Of a stretch of DNA of 64,000 nt, positions 7,932 through 16,270 are shown piece after piece; position 1 is the first letter of the stretch, and every line of letters starts with the position of its first letter. The position numbers and the translations under genes were made by a program. The stretch is from the NCBI RefSeq assembly GCF_042138895.1, contig NZ_JBHIKW010000001.1:248001-312000 (forward strand). The letters are read 5' to 3'. Under the pieces are notes generated by a model that had not been told where the DNA came from, searched no databases, and was given only the letters and a program-made list of their open reading frames with translations. The stretch is from Cedecea selenatireducens (GTDB lineage Bacteria; Pseudomonadota; Gammaproteobacteria; Enterobacterales; Enterobacteriaceae).

Positions 7932-9407
7932 TTACTCAAATTCGTTCCAGGAGTGCCCGTCACGGGTAATCATCGCCACGGAAGCCACCGGCCCCCAGGT
8001 TCCTGCCTGATAAGGTTTCGGGGCGTCGTTATCCGCAGCCCAGGCTTCGGTGATGGAGTCGACCCATTTCCACGCCTCTTCCACTTCATCGCGGCGAACG
8101 AACAGCGCCTGAATGCCCCGCATGGTTTCCAGCAGCAGGCGTTCATAGGCATCCGCCAGATGAGATTCGTTGAAGGTCTCGGAATAGCTCAGATCAAGTT
8201 TGGTCGTCTGCAGGTTATGCTTATGCTCCAGGCCCGGAACTTTGTTCAGGATCTGGATATCCACGCCTTCGTCCGGCTGCAGACGAATGGTCAGCTTGTT
8301 CTGCGGCAATTCCTGCCAGGAGTCTTTAAACAGATTCAGCGCAGGGTTTTTGAAATAAACCACGACTTCAGAGCATTTGGTTGGCAGACGTTTCCCGGTA
8401 CGCAGGTAGAACGGCACGCCGGCCCAGCGCCAGTTATCGATATCCACGCGGATAGCCACGAAGGTTTCCGTTGCGCTGGCTTTGTTAGCGCCCTCTTCTT
8501 CGAGGTAGCCTGGCACTTTTTTGCCCTGCGCGAAGCCCGCGGTGTACTGACCACGCACGGTTTTGTCACGCACGTTGGTGCGGTCAATGCGGCGCAGCGA
8601 CTGCAGAACCTTCACCTTCTCATCGCGGATGTGGTCCGCGGTCAGGTCAGACGGTGGAGACATGGCAATCATGCACAGGATCTGCAACAGGTGGTTCTGG
8701 ATCATGTCGCGCATCTGCCCGGCCTGATCGAAGTAACCCCAACGCCCTTCAATCCCCACTTCCTCGGCCACGGTGATTTCTACGTGATCGATGGTGCGGT
8801 TATCCCAGTTGTTGGCAAACAGGGAGTTGGCAAAACGCAGCGCCAGCAGGTTAAGAACGGTTTCTTTACCCAGATAGTGGTCGATGCGGTAAACCTGGCA
8901 CTCTTCGAAGAACTCGCCGACCTGGTCATTGATTTCCTGAGAAGTTTCGAGGGAGGTCCCCAGCGGTTTTTCCATCACCACGCGAGCAGGTTTTGCATTC
9001 AGCTTCGCCTTGCCTAACCCTTTGCAGATAGCGCCGAAGGTGCTTGGCGGCATCGCGAAGTAGTTGATGGTGACGCGGTTCTGCTGGTCCAGCATTTTGC
9101 CCAGCTTGGTGAAAGCAGAGGTATCGTTAACGTCCAGGTTACAGAAATCCAGACGACCGCTCAGTTTTTCCCACAGGCTCTCGTCAATCTTCTCTTTCAT
9201 GAAGGTTTCGAGGGCTTCGCGCACCACTTTGGTGTATGCCTCTTTATCCCAGTCTGCACGGCCAACACCAAGAATGCGGGTTTCCGGGTGGATTTGACCT
9301 GCTTTTTCCAGCTGATACAGGGATGGCAACAGTTTTCGGCGCGCCAGGTCGCCTTTTGCACCGAAAATGACCAGATCGCACGCCTGGGCCGTTTGCGTTA
9401 CCGCCAT
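7932..9407 (-). CDS. zwf: Glucose-6-phosphate 1-dehydrogenase
   Basis: NADP-dependent entry enzyme of the pentose phosphate and Entner-Doudoroff routes. It has an N-terminal Rossmann motif FGAKGDLARRKL, the substrate and catalytic motif RIDHYLGKE, and an intact C-terminus ending DGHSWNEFE. The start at MAVTQTAQACDL gives 491 residues as in E. coli and has the ribosome binding site GAGGAG. The frame is open for 57 more codons upstream, but that stretch contains the HexR box and no homology. It diverges from hexR. Confidence 0.97.
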   Translation of the reverse strand: MAVTQTAQACDLVIFGAKGDLARRKLLPSLYQLEKAGQIHPETRILGVGRADWDKEAYTKVVREALETFMKEKIDESLWEKLSGRLDFCNLDVNDTSAFTKLGKMLDQQNRVTINYFAMPPSTFGAICKGLGKAKLNAKPARVVMEKPLGTSLETSQEINDQVGEFFEECQVYRIDHYLGKETVLNLLALRFANSLFANNWDNRTIDHVEITVAEEVGIEGRWGYFDQAGQMRDMIQNHLLQILCMIAMSPPSDLTADHIRDEKVKVLQSLRRIDRTNVRDKTVRGQYTAGFAQGKKVPGYLEEEGANKASATETFVAIRVDIDNWRWAGVPFYLRTGKRLPTKCSEVVVYFKNPALNLFKDSWQELPQNKLTIRLQPDEGVDIQILNKVPGLEHKHNLQTTKLDLSYSETFNESHLADAYERLLLETMRGIQALFVRRDEVEEAWKWVDSITEAWAADNDAPKPYQAGTWGPVASVAMITRDGHSWNEFE

Positions 9408-9483
9408 GTTTGTCTCCTCGTTTCGGATATCCCGGCTTTTACCGGCCCTCGGGGGCGCGGATAGCATTAAGCCAGGCAAGTCT

Positions 9484-9498
9484 TGTAATTTTATTACG
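9484..9498. promoter_or_regulatory. HexR operator in the zwf promoter region
   Basis: tgtaattttattacg matches the HexR palindrome TGTAAT-N3-ATTACA at all but the last base. It lies 77-91 bases upstream of the zwf ATG and within the zwf-hexR divergent interval, so it could control zwf and possibly hexR. Confidence 0.75.
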
Positions 9499-9783
9499 CT
9501 GCAATGTACTGCTTTTGCTGAATTGAGGACAACCGTTAACCCCGGTTTGACCGCCTCAATTGCTAACTTTTCCCACAATGCCGCACTAAAGCGTCATTCA
9601 ATGGCGTTTTTTTACACAATGTAACCGTTGCCAAAGTTAGACACCGATCATGTAATGAAAAAAAACAACAACATTACCCGAGCAACTCGCCCTTTCACAT
9701 TTTAGCCAGAGTATATTCTTGCTAAATCGGCCCACGATTTCTTCTTTTACTGAAATCGCTAAAACCCATGAGTGCCCGCCTTT

Positions 9784-10653
9784 ATGAATATGCTGGAAAA
9801 AATCCAGTCACAGCTGGAACACCTTAGCAAATCGGAACGCAAAGTCGCAGAAGTGATTCTCGCCACACCTCAGGATGCCATTCACTCAAGCATCGCCACG
9901 CTCGCCCGCAGTGCAGACGTCAGTGAACCCACAGTAAACCGCTTCTGCCGCCGCCTGGAAACCAAAGGCTTCCCGGATTTTAAACTGCATTTAGCCCAGA
10001 GTCTGGCGAATGGCACGCCGTATGTAAACCGGAATGTTGATGAAGATGATAGCGTCGAGTCCTACACCGGTAAGATATTTGAGTCCGCGATGGCAGGACT
10101 TGACAGGGTTCGCCAGTCGCTGGATATGTCAGCCGTTAATCGCGCCGTCGATCTGCTGACCCAGGCAAAGAAAATCGCCTTCTTTGGGCTTGGATCTTCT
10201 GCCGCCGTCGCCCACGACGCCACCAATAAATTCTTCCGCTTCAACGTACCGGTAATTTACTCAGATGACGTTGTTATGCAACGTATGAGCTGTATGAATT
10301 GTACTGAACAGGACGTTGTGGTGCTGATATCCCACACCGGGCGGACTAAAAACCTGGTCGAACTCGCCCAGCTAGCCCGTGAAAACGATGCCATTGTGCT
10401 CGCCATCACCTCTGAGGGGAGCCCCCTTGCCCGCGAGGCCACGCTTTCGCTGCTGCTTGATGTGCCTGAAGACACCGATATCTATATGCCAATGGTGTCT
10501 CGTCTCGCGCAGTTAACCGTTATTGACGTGCTGGCAACGGGCTTTACTTTGCGCAGAGGGGCAAAATTCAGGGATAACTTGAAGCGAGTCAAGGAAGCGC
10601 TCAAAGAATCGCGCTTTGATAAACAACGCCATCTCTCAGGCGATGAACATTAA
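9784..10653 (+). CDS. hexR: RpiR-family transcriptional regulator HexR
   Basis: Regulator of central carbon genes whose DNA binding is relieved by KDPG in characterised relatives. It has an N-terminal helix-turn-helix (SDVSEPTVNRFCRRLETKGF... region) and a C-terminal SIS sugar-phosphate domain (FFGLGSSAAVAHDA, VLISHTGRTKNLVELA). The start is set at ATG-AAT-ATG as in E. coli (289 residues); a GTG four codons upstream is possible, and neither has a clear ribosome binding site. It is divergent from zwf and precedes pykA. Confidence 0.95.
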   Translation: MNMLEKIQSQLEHLSKSERKVAEVILATPQDAIHSSIATLARSADVSEPTVNRFCRRLETKGFPDFKLHLAQSLANGTPYVNRNVDEDDSVESYTGKIFESAMAGLDRVRQSLDMSAVNRAVDLLTQAKKIAFFGLGSSAAVAHDATNKFFRFNVPVIYSDDVVMQRMSCMNCTEQDVVVLISHTGRTKNLVELAQLARENDAIVLAITSEGSPLAREATLSLLLDVPEDTDIYMPMVSRLAQLTVIDVLATGFTLRRGAKFRDNLKRVKEALKESRFDKQRHLSGDEH

Positions 10654-10779
10654 TTTTTGATAACAAAGTTGTAACTTATTAGGCTGTTCGGTTACGTTGT
10701 CATGGGGGCTCACAGCACACCCTGACCTACCGAGTTTTGTTCACGCAACACCAAGTTGTTTCAGTCAACGGAGTAATAC

Positions 10780-12222
10780 ATGTCCAGACGGCTACGTAGA
10801 ACCAAAATCGTTACCACTTTAGGCCCGGCAACCGACCGCGATAATAATTTAGAAAAGATTATTGCCGCCGGCGCTAACGTGGTGCGCATGAACTTCTCCC
10901 ACGGTTCACCCGAAGATCACCTGCTGCGTGCGGATAAAGTGCGTGAGATTGCCGCAAAACTGGGGCGCCACGTGGCGATTCTCGGTGATTTGCAGGGGCC
11001 AAAAATTCGCGTATCTACCTTCAAAGAAGGCAAAGTTTTCCTTAACCTGGGCGACAAATTCCTGCTGGATGCCAACCTGGGTAAAGGTGAAGGCGACAAA
11101 GAGAAAGTCGGTATCGACTATAAAGGCCTGCCGGCCGACGTCGTGCCTGGCGATATTCTGCTGCTTGATGATGGCCGCGTTCAGCTCAAAGTGTTGGAAG
11201 TTCATGGCCTGAAAGTGTTTACCGAAGTGACCGTAGGCGGCCCACTGTCCAACAACAAAGGGATCAACAAGCTGGGCGGCGGCCTGTCGGCCGAAGCGCT
11301 GACGGATAAAGACAAAGCGGACATCGTGACCGCCGCCAAAATCGGCGTTGATTACCTTGCTGTCTCCTTCCCTCGCTGCGGCGAAGACCTGAACTACGCT
11401 CGCCGCCTGGCGCGTGACGCGGGCTGTGATGCAAAAATTGTTGCTAAAGTAGAACGCGCGGAAGCCGTTTGCGATGAAGCAGCAATGGACGACATTATTC
11501 TCGCCTCTGACGTGGTCATGGTTGCACGTGGTGACCTGGGCGTAGAGATCGGTGACCCGGAGCTGGTCGGTATCCAGAAGACCCTGATTCGCCGCGCCCG
11601 TAAGCTGAACCGCGCCGTGATCACTGCGACCCAGATGATGGAGTCGATGATAACCAACCCAATGCCAACCCGTGCAGAAGTCATGGACGTGGCAAACGCC
11701 GTACTTGACGGTACCGATGCGGTGATGCTGTCGGCGGAAACCGCCGCTGGCCAGTACCCGGCTGAAACGGTCGCGGCTATGGCGCGCGTTTGCCTGGGTG
11801 CGGAAAAAATCCCAAGCATCAACGTGTCTAAACACCGCCTGGACGTGCAGTTCGATAACGTGGAAGAAGCCATTGCGATGTCCGCGATGTATGCCGCTAA
11901 CCACCTGAAAGGGGTTACCGCTATCATCTCGATGACGGAGTCCGGGCGTACCGCGCTGATGACGTCTCGTATCAGCTCCGGCCTGCCTATCTTTGCGCTG
12001 TCCCGTCACGAACGTACGCTGAACCTGACCTCGCTGTACCGCGGCGTAACGCCGGTCTACTTTGATAGCGTGAACGAAGGCGTTGTCGCCGCAAGCGATG
12101 CGGTAAACCTGCTGCGCGATAAGGGCTATCTGATCTCCGGCGACCTGGTCATCGTGACCCAGGGCGACGTGATGAGCACCATCGGCACCACCAACACTAC
12201 CCGCATCCTCTGCGTTGAATAA
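10780..12222 (+). CDS. pykA: Pyruvate kinase II
   Basis: Converts phosphoenolpyruvate and ADP to pyruvate and ATP; the PykA isozyme is AMP-activated in E. coli. It is 480 residues, identical in length to the E. coli enzyme, with TKIVTTLGPATD and MNFSHGSPEDH at the N-terminus, the signature region AKVERAEAV, and the active-site segment ITATQMMESMI. An AACGGAG ribosome binding site precedes the ATG. It is monocistronic with a terminator. In E. coli lpxM is next; here an accessory block of about 7.7 kb follows. Confidence 0.97.
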   Translation: MSRRLRRTKIVTTLGPATDRDNNLEKIIAAGANVVRMNFSHGSPEDHLLRADKVREIAAKLGRHVAILGDLQGPKIRVSTFKEGKVFLNLGDKFLLDANLGKGEGDKEKVGIDYKGLPADVVPGDILLLDDGRVQLKVLEVHGLKVFTEVTVGGPLSNNKGINKLGGGLSAEALTDKDKADIVTAAKIGVDYLAVSFPRCGEDLNYARRLARDAGCDAKIVAKVERAEAVCDEAAMDDIILASDVVMVARGDLGVEIGDPELVGIQKTLIRRARKLNRAVITATQMMESMITNPMPTRAEVMDVANAVLDGTDAVMLSAETAAGQYPAETVAAMARVCLGAEKIPSINVSKHRLDVQFDNVEEAIAMSAMYAANHLKGVTAIISMTESGRTALMTSRISSGLPIFALSRHERTLNLTSLYRGVTPVYFDSVNEGVVAASDAVNLLRDKGYLISGDLVIVTQGDVMSTIGTTNTTRILCVE

Positions 12223-12253
12223 TCTACGCACACCCTAACCGGGTAAACCCGAC

Positions 12254-12283
12254 AAAGCCGCGACATCCCGTTGCGGCTTTTTA
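12254..12283 (+). terminator. Terminator of pykA
   Basis: An AAAGCCGC/GCGGCTTT stem followed by TTAATTT, 31 bases after the stop codon. Confidence 0.8.
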
Positions 12284-12354
12284 ATTTCCCGCACCGACGC
12301 CTGCCGGTATATCCACACTGAGTTCATCGTTTTAAATTTATAGCCCATTTAAAT

Positions 12355-12377
12355 GATACGTTATAACATAACAATTT
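12355..12377. promoter_or_regulatory. Zur (zinc uptake regulator) box upstream of the TonB receptor operon
   Basis: The core cgttataacataaca (12359-12373), read on the minus strand as TGTTATGTTATAACG, matches the gamma-proteobacterial Zur palindrome TGTTATANTATAACA at 12 of 14 defined positions. Over 23 bases about 18 positions agree. It ends 70 bases before the receptor ATG, a normal operator distance. It resembles the znu box in this window and is a poor match to the Fur consensus. Zinc control of the operon is an inference from this site. Confidence 0.7.
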
Positions 12378-12447
12378 ACATGGCGTAATCAGACCTTATA
12401 TATCGCCAATTTCTGAACAGGCACGTTCATTTTGAGTCCCCACAGAC

Positions 12448-14553
12448 ATGATGAAAATCAAACGCAACCTCTTATATGCTGGCGTGTTTCTGGCGCTTAT
12501 TTCTCAACCGCTTTTTGCCGCAGACTGCAACACGACATCCTGTGAGGAAAACATCACGGTAGTAAGCCAGGCCCCTGCGGAGCGGCCACCCGCCAGCGGC
12601 ACGGCCTCACGCCTGGGCCTGACTGATAAAGAAACGCCGCGGTATGTGGAAACCTTTGCACAAAAACAGATCGTCGCGCAGGGTGACCGCACGCTTGCCG
12701 AAACGGTCAGTCATGCTACCGGGATGTCCGGCGTGGCCTCCCCTACGCTTTCCAACAGCTTTTCTCTGCGTGGTTTTATGCCCGTAAGCTGGCTGCTGGA
12801 CGGGCTGGAAATGCCCGGCAGTACGCTGCAACTTGGCAATCCAGCCCACTACCAGCAGGTGGATATTTTGCACGGCCCAGGCTCCGCGCTGAATGGCCTG
12901 ACCGCCACCGCCGGTAGCGTCAACCTTGTGTCACATCAACCCAGCTTTGTTGACTCCCCCGCCATGCTCCGCTACCAGGCGGGTAGTTACAGTACCCAGT
13001 CCTTGCAGGGCGGAGCGGGGGGGACGCTGATTGAAGACAAGGTAGCCTGGCGGCTAGATGCTTCGGGTAGCGAAGGGCACAGCCAGGTACAGCATGAACG
13101 CAACCGGCAGTCCAGAGTCAGCGGCTCGCTGCTGTTCCGCCTGACTGACGAAACCACTCTGACGCTTTACGGCGACAGAATGAACAATAGCAGCGACAAC
13201 CCTTACTTCGGAACGCCGCTGATTGAAGGCAAGGTGCAGGCACAGCTGCGCGGTATTAACTATAACAATCTGACCGATGCCAGAATTGCCAGCCATGCCA
13301 CTGCATTGCAGGCTGTGCTCGACACGACTCTCGCCCCAGGCATAACCTTTAATAACCACACCTGGTATTACAATGGCTATCGCTTCTGGCATAACGTTGA
13401 GCGCTATCGCTACAATGCAGCCTCTCCGGACGCCGTCAATCGTGACTCCTGGGGTGACTTAAGCCATAAAAATACGCTGCTGGCCAACCGCTCAAGCGTC
13501 TCAATAGACCACACTTTACTGGGCCTTGATAACCGAATGGTTGGCGGAATTGAGCTGCAAACCAGCCGTTTCGACTATCAAAAAAACGGATTCCCCGGCT
13601 CGCAGGATGTTCCTTTACTCAACCCGCCACGTGACCCATTTAGCGCCGAAACAAGTATTACCCGCGCCCCATGGAGCAGGGTCACCCAGCGCCAGTATGC
13701 GGTCTTTATAGAAGACAGCCTGCAACTGACCGACAGCCTCAGCCTGCTCAACCAGCTGCGGTTTACGCGACTGGATATGGACTGGCATTACTTCGCTCCG
13801 GCTCGCAGCGAAAGTCAAAATCGCAGCTTCATTAACGCCGGTGTCGGCCTGAACTGGGATATCAGCGACGGCACAACGCTCTATGCCAGCTACGCCAACG
13901 GCAAGGAAGCTGGCGGCGACATTTTCTTCCTCAGTGCAGATCAAACTCACCTGCCGCTCACCCAGTCACAACAATGGGAAACCGGCATTAAGAGTCTGTT
14001 CTGGGATAGTAAAGCATCCGTTAATCTTGCCCTCTACCAGCTGCGCAAAAATAATCTCTTTACCCCTTCTGCCACCACGCCGGGCGAACTCCTCGCTATA
14101 GGGCAACAAACTTCACGGGGTATTGAGCTGTCAGCCACGGCCCGGCCAACCGATCGCTGGGAGGTGACGGGCAACGTGGCATGGACTCATGCAAGGTTCG
14201 ATAGCTTTAGTGCAGGCTCCCCACCTGAAAATCTGGACGGCAACCAGCCCGCTTACGTCCCTACCTGGACCAGCAATCTGGCGCTGATCTGGCATCCCCT
14301 CGCTCCGCTCAGCTTGAGGAGTGATTTACGCTACGTCGGCAGCAGCTACAACGACAGCCGCAATGCTAAAAAGATGGACGACTACATCACGCTGGATCTG
14401 GCGGCAGAATATCAGCTGACGCCCAAAGTTAGCCTGGGAACGCGGGTTCGCAACCTGACCGATACCTTCTACTCCTATCAGCGCACTTACGACGGCCAGG
14501 CCCTGATCGCCCCTTCACGCACCTGGGAAGGCTGGATAACGGTATGGTTCTAA
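12448..14553 (+). CDS. TonB-dependent outer-membrane receptor (predicted zinc-regulated)
   Basis: Siderophore-receptor-type protein of 701 residues. It has a signal peptide ending near QPLFAADC, a TonB-box-like EENITVVS at about residue 33, a plug domain with SLRGF and ILHGPGSALNG at about residues 60-180, and a 22-strand-type barrel ending in aromatic WEGWITVWF. It is the first gene of a four-gene operon in which all genes overlap or touch. The Zur box upstream suggests zinc or zinc-chelate import; the family otherwise includes many ferric-siderophore receptors. It is not His-rich, which fits a chelate ligand better than free metal. An alternative ATG is one codon downstream. The ligand cannot be named from sequence. 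Confidence 0.85.
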   Translation: MMKIKRNLLYAGVFLALISQPLFAADCNTTSCEENITVVSQAPAERPPASGTASRLGLTDKETPRYVETFAQKQIVAQGDRTLAETVSHATGMSGVASPTLSNSFSLRGFMPVSWLLDGLEMPGSTLQLGNPAHYQQVDILHGPGSALNGLTATAGSVNLVSHQPSFVDSPAMLRYQAGSYSTQSLQGGAGGTLIEDKVAWRLDASGSEGHSQVQHERNRQSRVSGSLLFRLTDETTLTLYGDRMNNSSDNPYFGTPLIEGKVQAQLRGINYNNLTDARIASHATALQAVLDTTLAPGITFNNHTWYYNGYRFWHNVERYRYNAASPDAVNRDSWGDLSHKNTLLANRSSVSIDHTLLGLDNRMVGGIELQTSRFDYQKNGFPGSQDVPLLNPPRDPFSAETSITRAPWSRVTQRQYAVFIEDSLQLTDSLSLLNQLRFTRLDMDWHYFAPARSESQNRSFINAGVGLNWDISDGTTLYASYANGKEAGGDIFFLSADQTHLPLTQSQQWETGIKSLFWDSKASVNLALYQLRKNNLFTPSATTPGELLAIGQQTSRGIELSATARPTDRWEVTGNVAWTHARFDSFSAGSPPENLDGNQPAYVPTWTSNLALIWHPLAPLSLRSDLRYVGSSYNDSRNAKKMDDYITLDLAAEYQLTPKVSLGTRVRNLTDTFYSYQRTYDGQALIAPSRTWEGWITVWF

Positions 14554-15518
14554 TGCTGAAGGCTTTTATGTTTGCGGCAGCGGGCCTTCTCTTTTCATCT
14601 GGTTCTTCGGCCGTCACGGTGACCAATTGCGGTGTGCCGCAAACAATGACCTCGGTACCCACGCGCATCGTCGTTTATGGCAACCCTGCTCTGGAAAACC
14701 TTCTGGCACTGGGCATACGCCAGGAAATTGTTGCCGTCGTGGGCTATGACCCGTCCAGAGATCCTATGGGCTTTTCTGCGCGTAATGCCCTCTCATTGCC
14801 CGTCGTTGCCCGAACCGGGCTTATCTCCGCCGAGGCGCTGCTGCTGCTGCGCCCCGAAATGATCTACTCCTCAAGCTGGTACTGGTTCTGGTCGCCGGAA
14901 GGGGCAAGCCGGGATCAAATCACAGCCTGGGGAATATCAAGCTGGCTCTCTCCCGGCGCCTGCAGCGGCCAGCAGAGCGCTCCGAAGGAAAGAATCAGCT
15001 TCGCCGTTCTGTTTCGGGAAATACAAGATCTGGCCAAAATTATGCATCTTGAGGATCGGGGACTGGCGCTGGTTAGCCGGGAAGAAGAACACCTTGCAGC
15101 CCTGCGCCAACACGCTGGCGAATTGGCTCCGGCTCGCCTGCTCTGGTGGTATTCCGGCACCGACTCGCCGTACGTTGCAGGCTGCTGTGGCGTGCCGGAC
15201 ATGCTGAGCAAAGAAAGCGGCAACCGCAATATTTTCTCGGACATCTCTGCGCTATGGCCAAACGTCGCCTGGGAAGAAATAGCCCGTCGGGACCCGGATA
15301 TTCTGGTGCTGGCCGATTTGCCCCGCGGCAGCACCGGCGACAGCGCTAAAGATAAAATAGCCTTCCTCGAACACTTTCCCCTGACCTCGGGCCTTCGCGC
15401 CGTGAAAGAAAAAAAATTTATCATCCTGCCCGGCTATGACATGGATCCCTCCATCCGCTCAGTGGACGCACTGGACAGGCTTATCACCTCACTTTCTACC
15501 AGGAAAAATCATGACTGA
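14553..15518 (+). CDS. Periplasmic metal-chelate binding protein of an ABC importer (FhuD/BtuF fold)
   Basis: It starts at the ATG that overlaps the receptor stop (TAATG), giving the signal peptide MLKAFMFAAAGLLFSSGSSA with no lipobox, so the protein is probably soluble in the periplasm. An ATG three codons upstream, also in frame, is less likely. The fold is suggested by TSVPTRIVVYGNPALENLLALG near the N-terminus, GLISAEALLLLRPEMIYSS, and ARRDPDILVLADLP near the C-terminus, typical of helical-backbone type III binding proteins. Several extra cysteines (PGACSG, AGCCGVPD) are unusual. It is expected to hand the ligand from the receptor to the downstream permease. Confidence 0.8.
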   Translation: MLKAFMFAAAGLLFSSGSSAVTVTNCGVPQTMTSVPTRIVVYGNPALENLLALGIRQEIVAVVGYDPSRDPMGFSARNALSLPVVARTGLISAEALLLLRPEMIYSSSWYWFWSPEGASRDQITAWGISSWLSPGACSGQQSAPKERISFAVLFREIQDLAKIMHLEDRGLALVSREEEHLAALRQHAGELAPARLLWWYSGTDSPYVAGCCGVPDMLSKESGNRNIFSDISALWPNVAWEEIARRDPDILVLADLPRGSTGDSAKDKIAFLEHFPLTSGLRAVKEKKFIILPGYDMDPSIRSVDALDRLITSLSTRKNHD

Positions 15519-16266
15519 CGCCACATGGAATACTCTCGTCACCCTCTGGGACCAGCAGCAAAGCGCTTATATTGCCAGCAGGGAAGCTCGCTTCGACGCC
15601 CTGATGGACACGCTGGCCTTACAGTTCAAGGGGGAATTCTCGCTGATCGAGCTTGGCTGTGGGCCAGGCTCCCTTACAAAACGCCTTCTTGAAAGGTTTC
15701 CTGCAGCACACGTTACCGCCATGGATGTTGATCCCGTGATGTTGGCCATCGCCCGCGAAACGCTTACCGGTTATGGCGATCGAGTGCGTATTCTTTCTGC
15801 CGACCTGGCTACCCCAGCCTGGCAGGAAAAAATAATCGGTCCTCGCCCGGATGCCATCGTCTCGAGTACGGCGCTGCACTGGCTGATGCCGGACAGACAG
15901 CACATCCTGCACGGTGAGATCCTGAAATTGCTTGCCGATAACGGCATATTTCTCAACGCCGACCACCAGCGCTTTAACCCGGCAGACGGCAATAAAAAAG
16001 CCATCAGCGAGCGTCATGATGCCCGGACTCAACAACAGGCATGGGATAAAGGCGTGGTTGACTGGGACAGCTGGTTCACCCTTGCTAAAGAAATACCGGA
16101 AATTGCCGACCTGATCCCTGCCCGTGAAGCCGTATTCGCAGGCCGCCCGGTACCTCCCTCAACGACGCTGGCCTTTCAGCTGGCAAGCCTCAGCCAGGCC
16201 GGTTTCAGCGAAACCGGTACGCTGTGGCAGCTCATGGACGATTACCTGATTGCCGGTTGGAAATAA
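15511..16266 (+). CDS. Class I SAM-dependent methyltransferase embedded in the uptake operon
   Basis: A 251-residue Rossmann methyltransferase: motif I is LIELGCGPGSLTKRLL, the acidic loop is AMDVDPVMLAIAR, and motif IV/post-I is IVSSTALHWL, as in small-molecule methyltransferases such as Tam and UbiE relatives. The start MTDATWNTL overlaps the end of the binding-protein gene by 8 bases (ATGACTGA) and has AGGA upstream; a longer frame exists but would lie inside the previous gene. Its place between binding protein and permease suggests it modifies or releases the imported chelate, or makes a chelator. The substrate is unknown. Confidence 0.85.
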   Translation: MTDATWNTLVTLWDQQQSAYIASREARFDALMDTLALQFKGEFSLIELGCGPGSLTKRLLERFPAAHVTAMDVDPVMLAIARETLTGYGDRVRILSADLATPAWQEKIIGPRPDAIVSSTALHWLMPDRQHILHGEILKLLADNGIFLNADHQRFNPADGNKKAISERHDARTQQQAWDKGVVDWDSWFTLAKEIPEIADLIPAREAVFAGRPVPPSTTLAFQLASLSQAGFSETGTLWQLMDDYLIAGWK

Positions 16267-16270
16267 GCAC

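Noticed and set aside
10654..10779. Second HexR box upstream of pykA
   Set aside because: TGTAACTTATTAGG shares only part of the palindrome, too weak to call.
10906..12231. Minus-strand ORF of 441 codons opposite pykA
   Set aside because: It is the mirror of a highly conserved gene, rich in His/Arg/Gln as expected from antisense of GC-rich codons, with no ribosome binding site or family motif.
12350..12380. Fur box reading of the site upstream of the TonB receptor
   Set aside because: Only a short ATGATA piece fits the Fur 19-mer, while the same bases fit the Zur palindrome much better.
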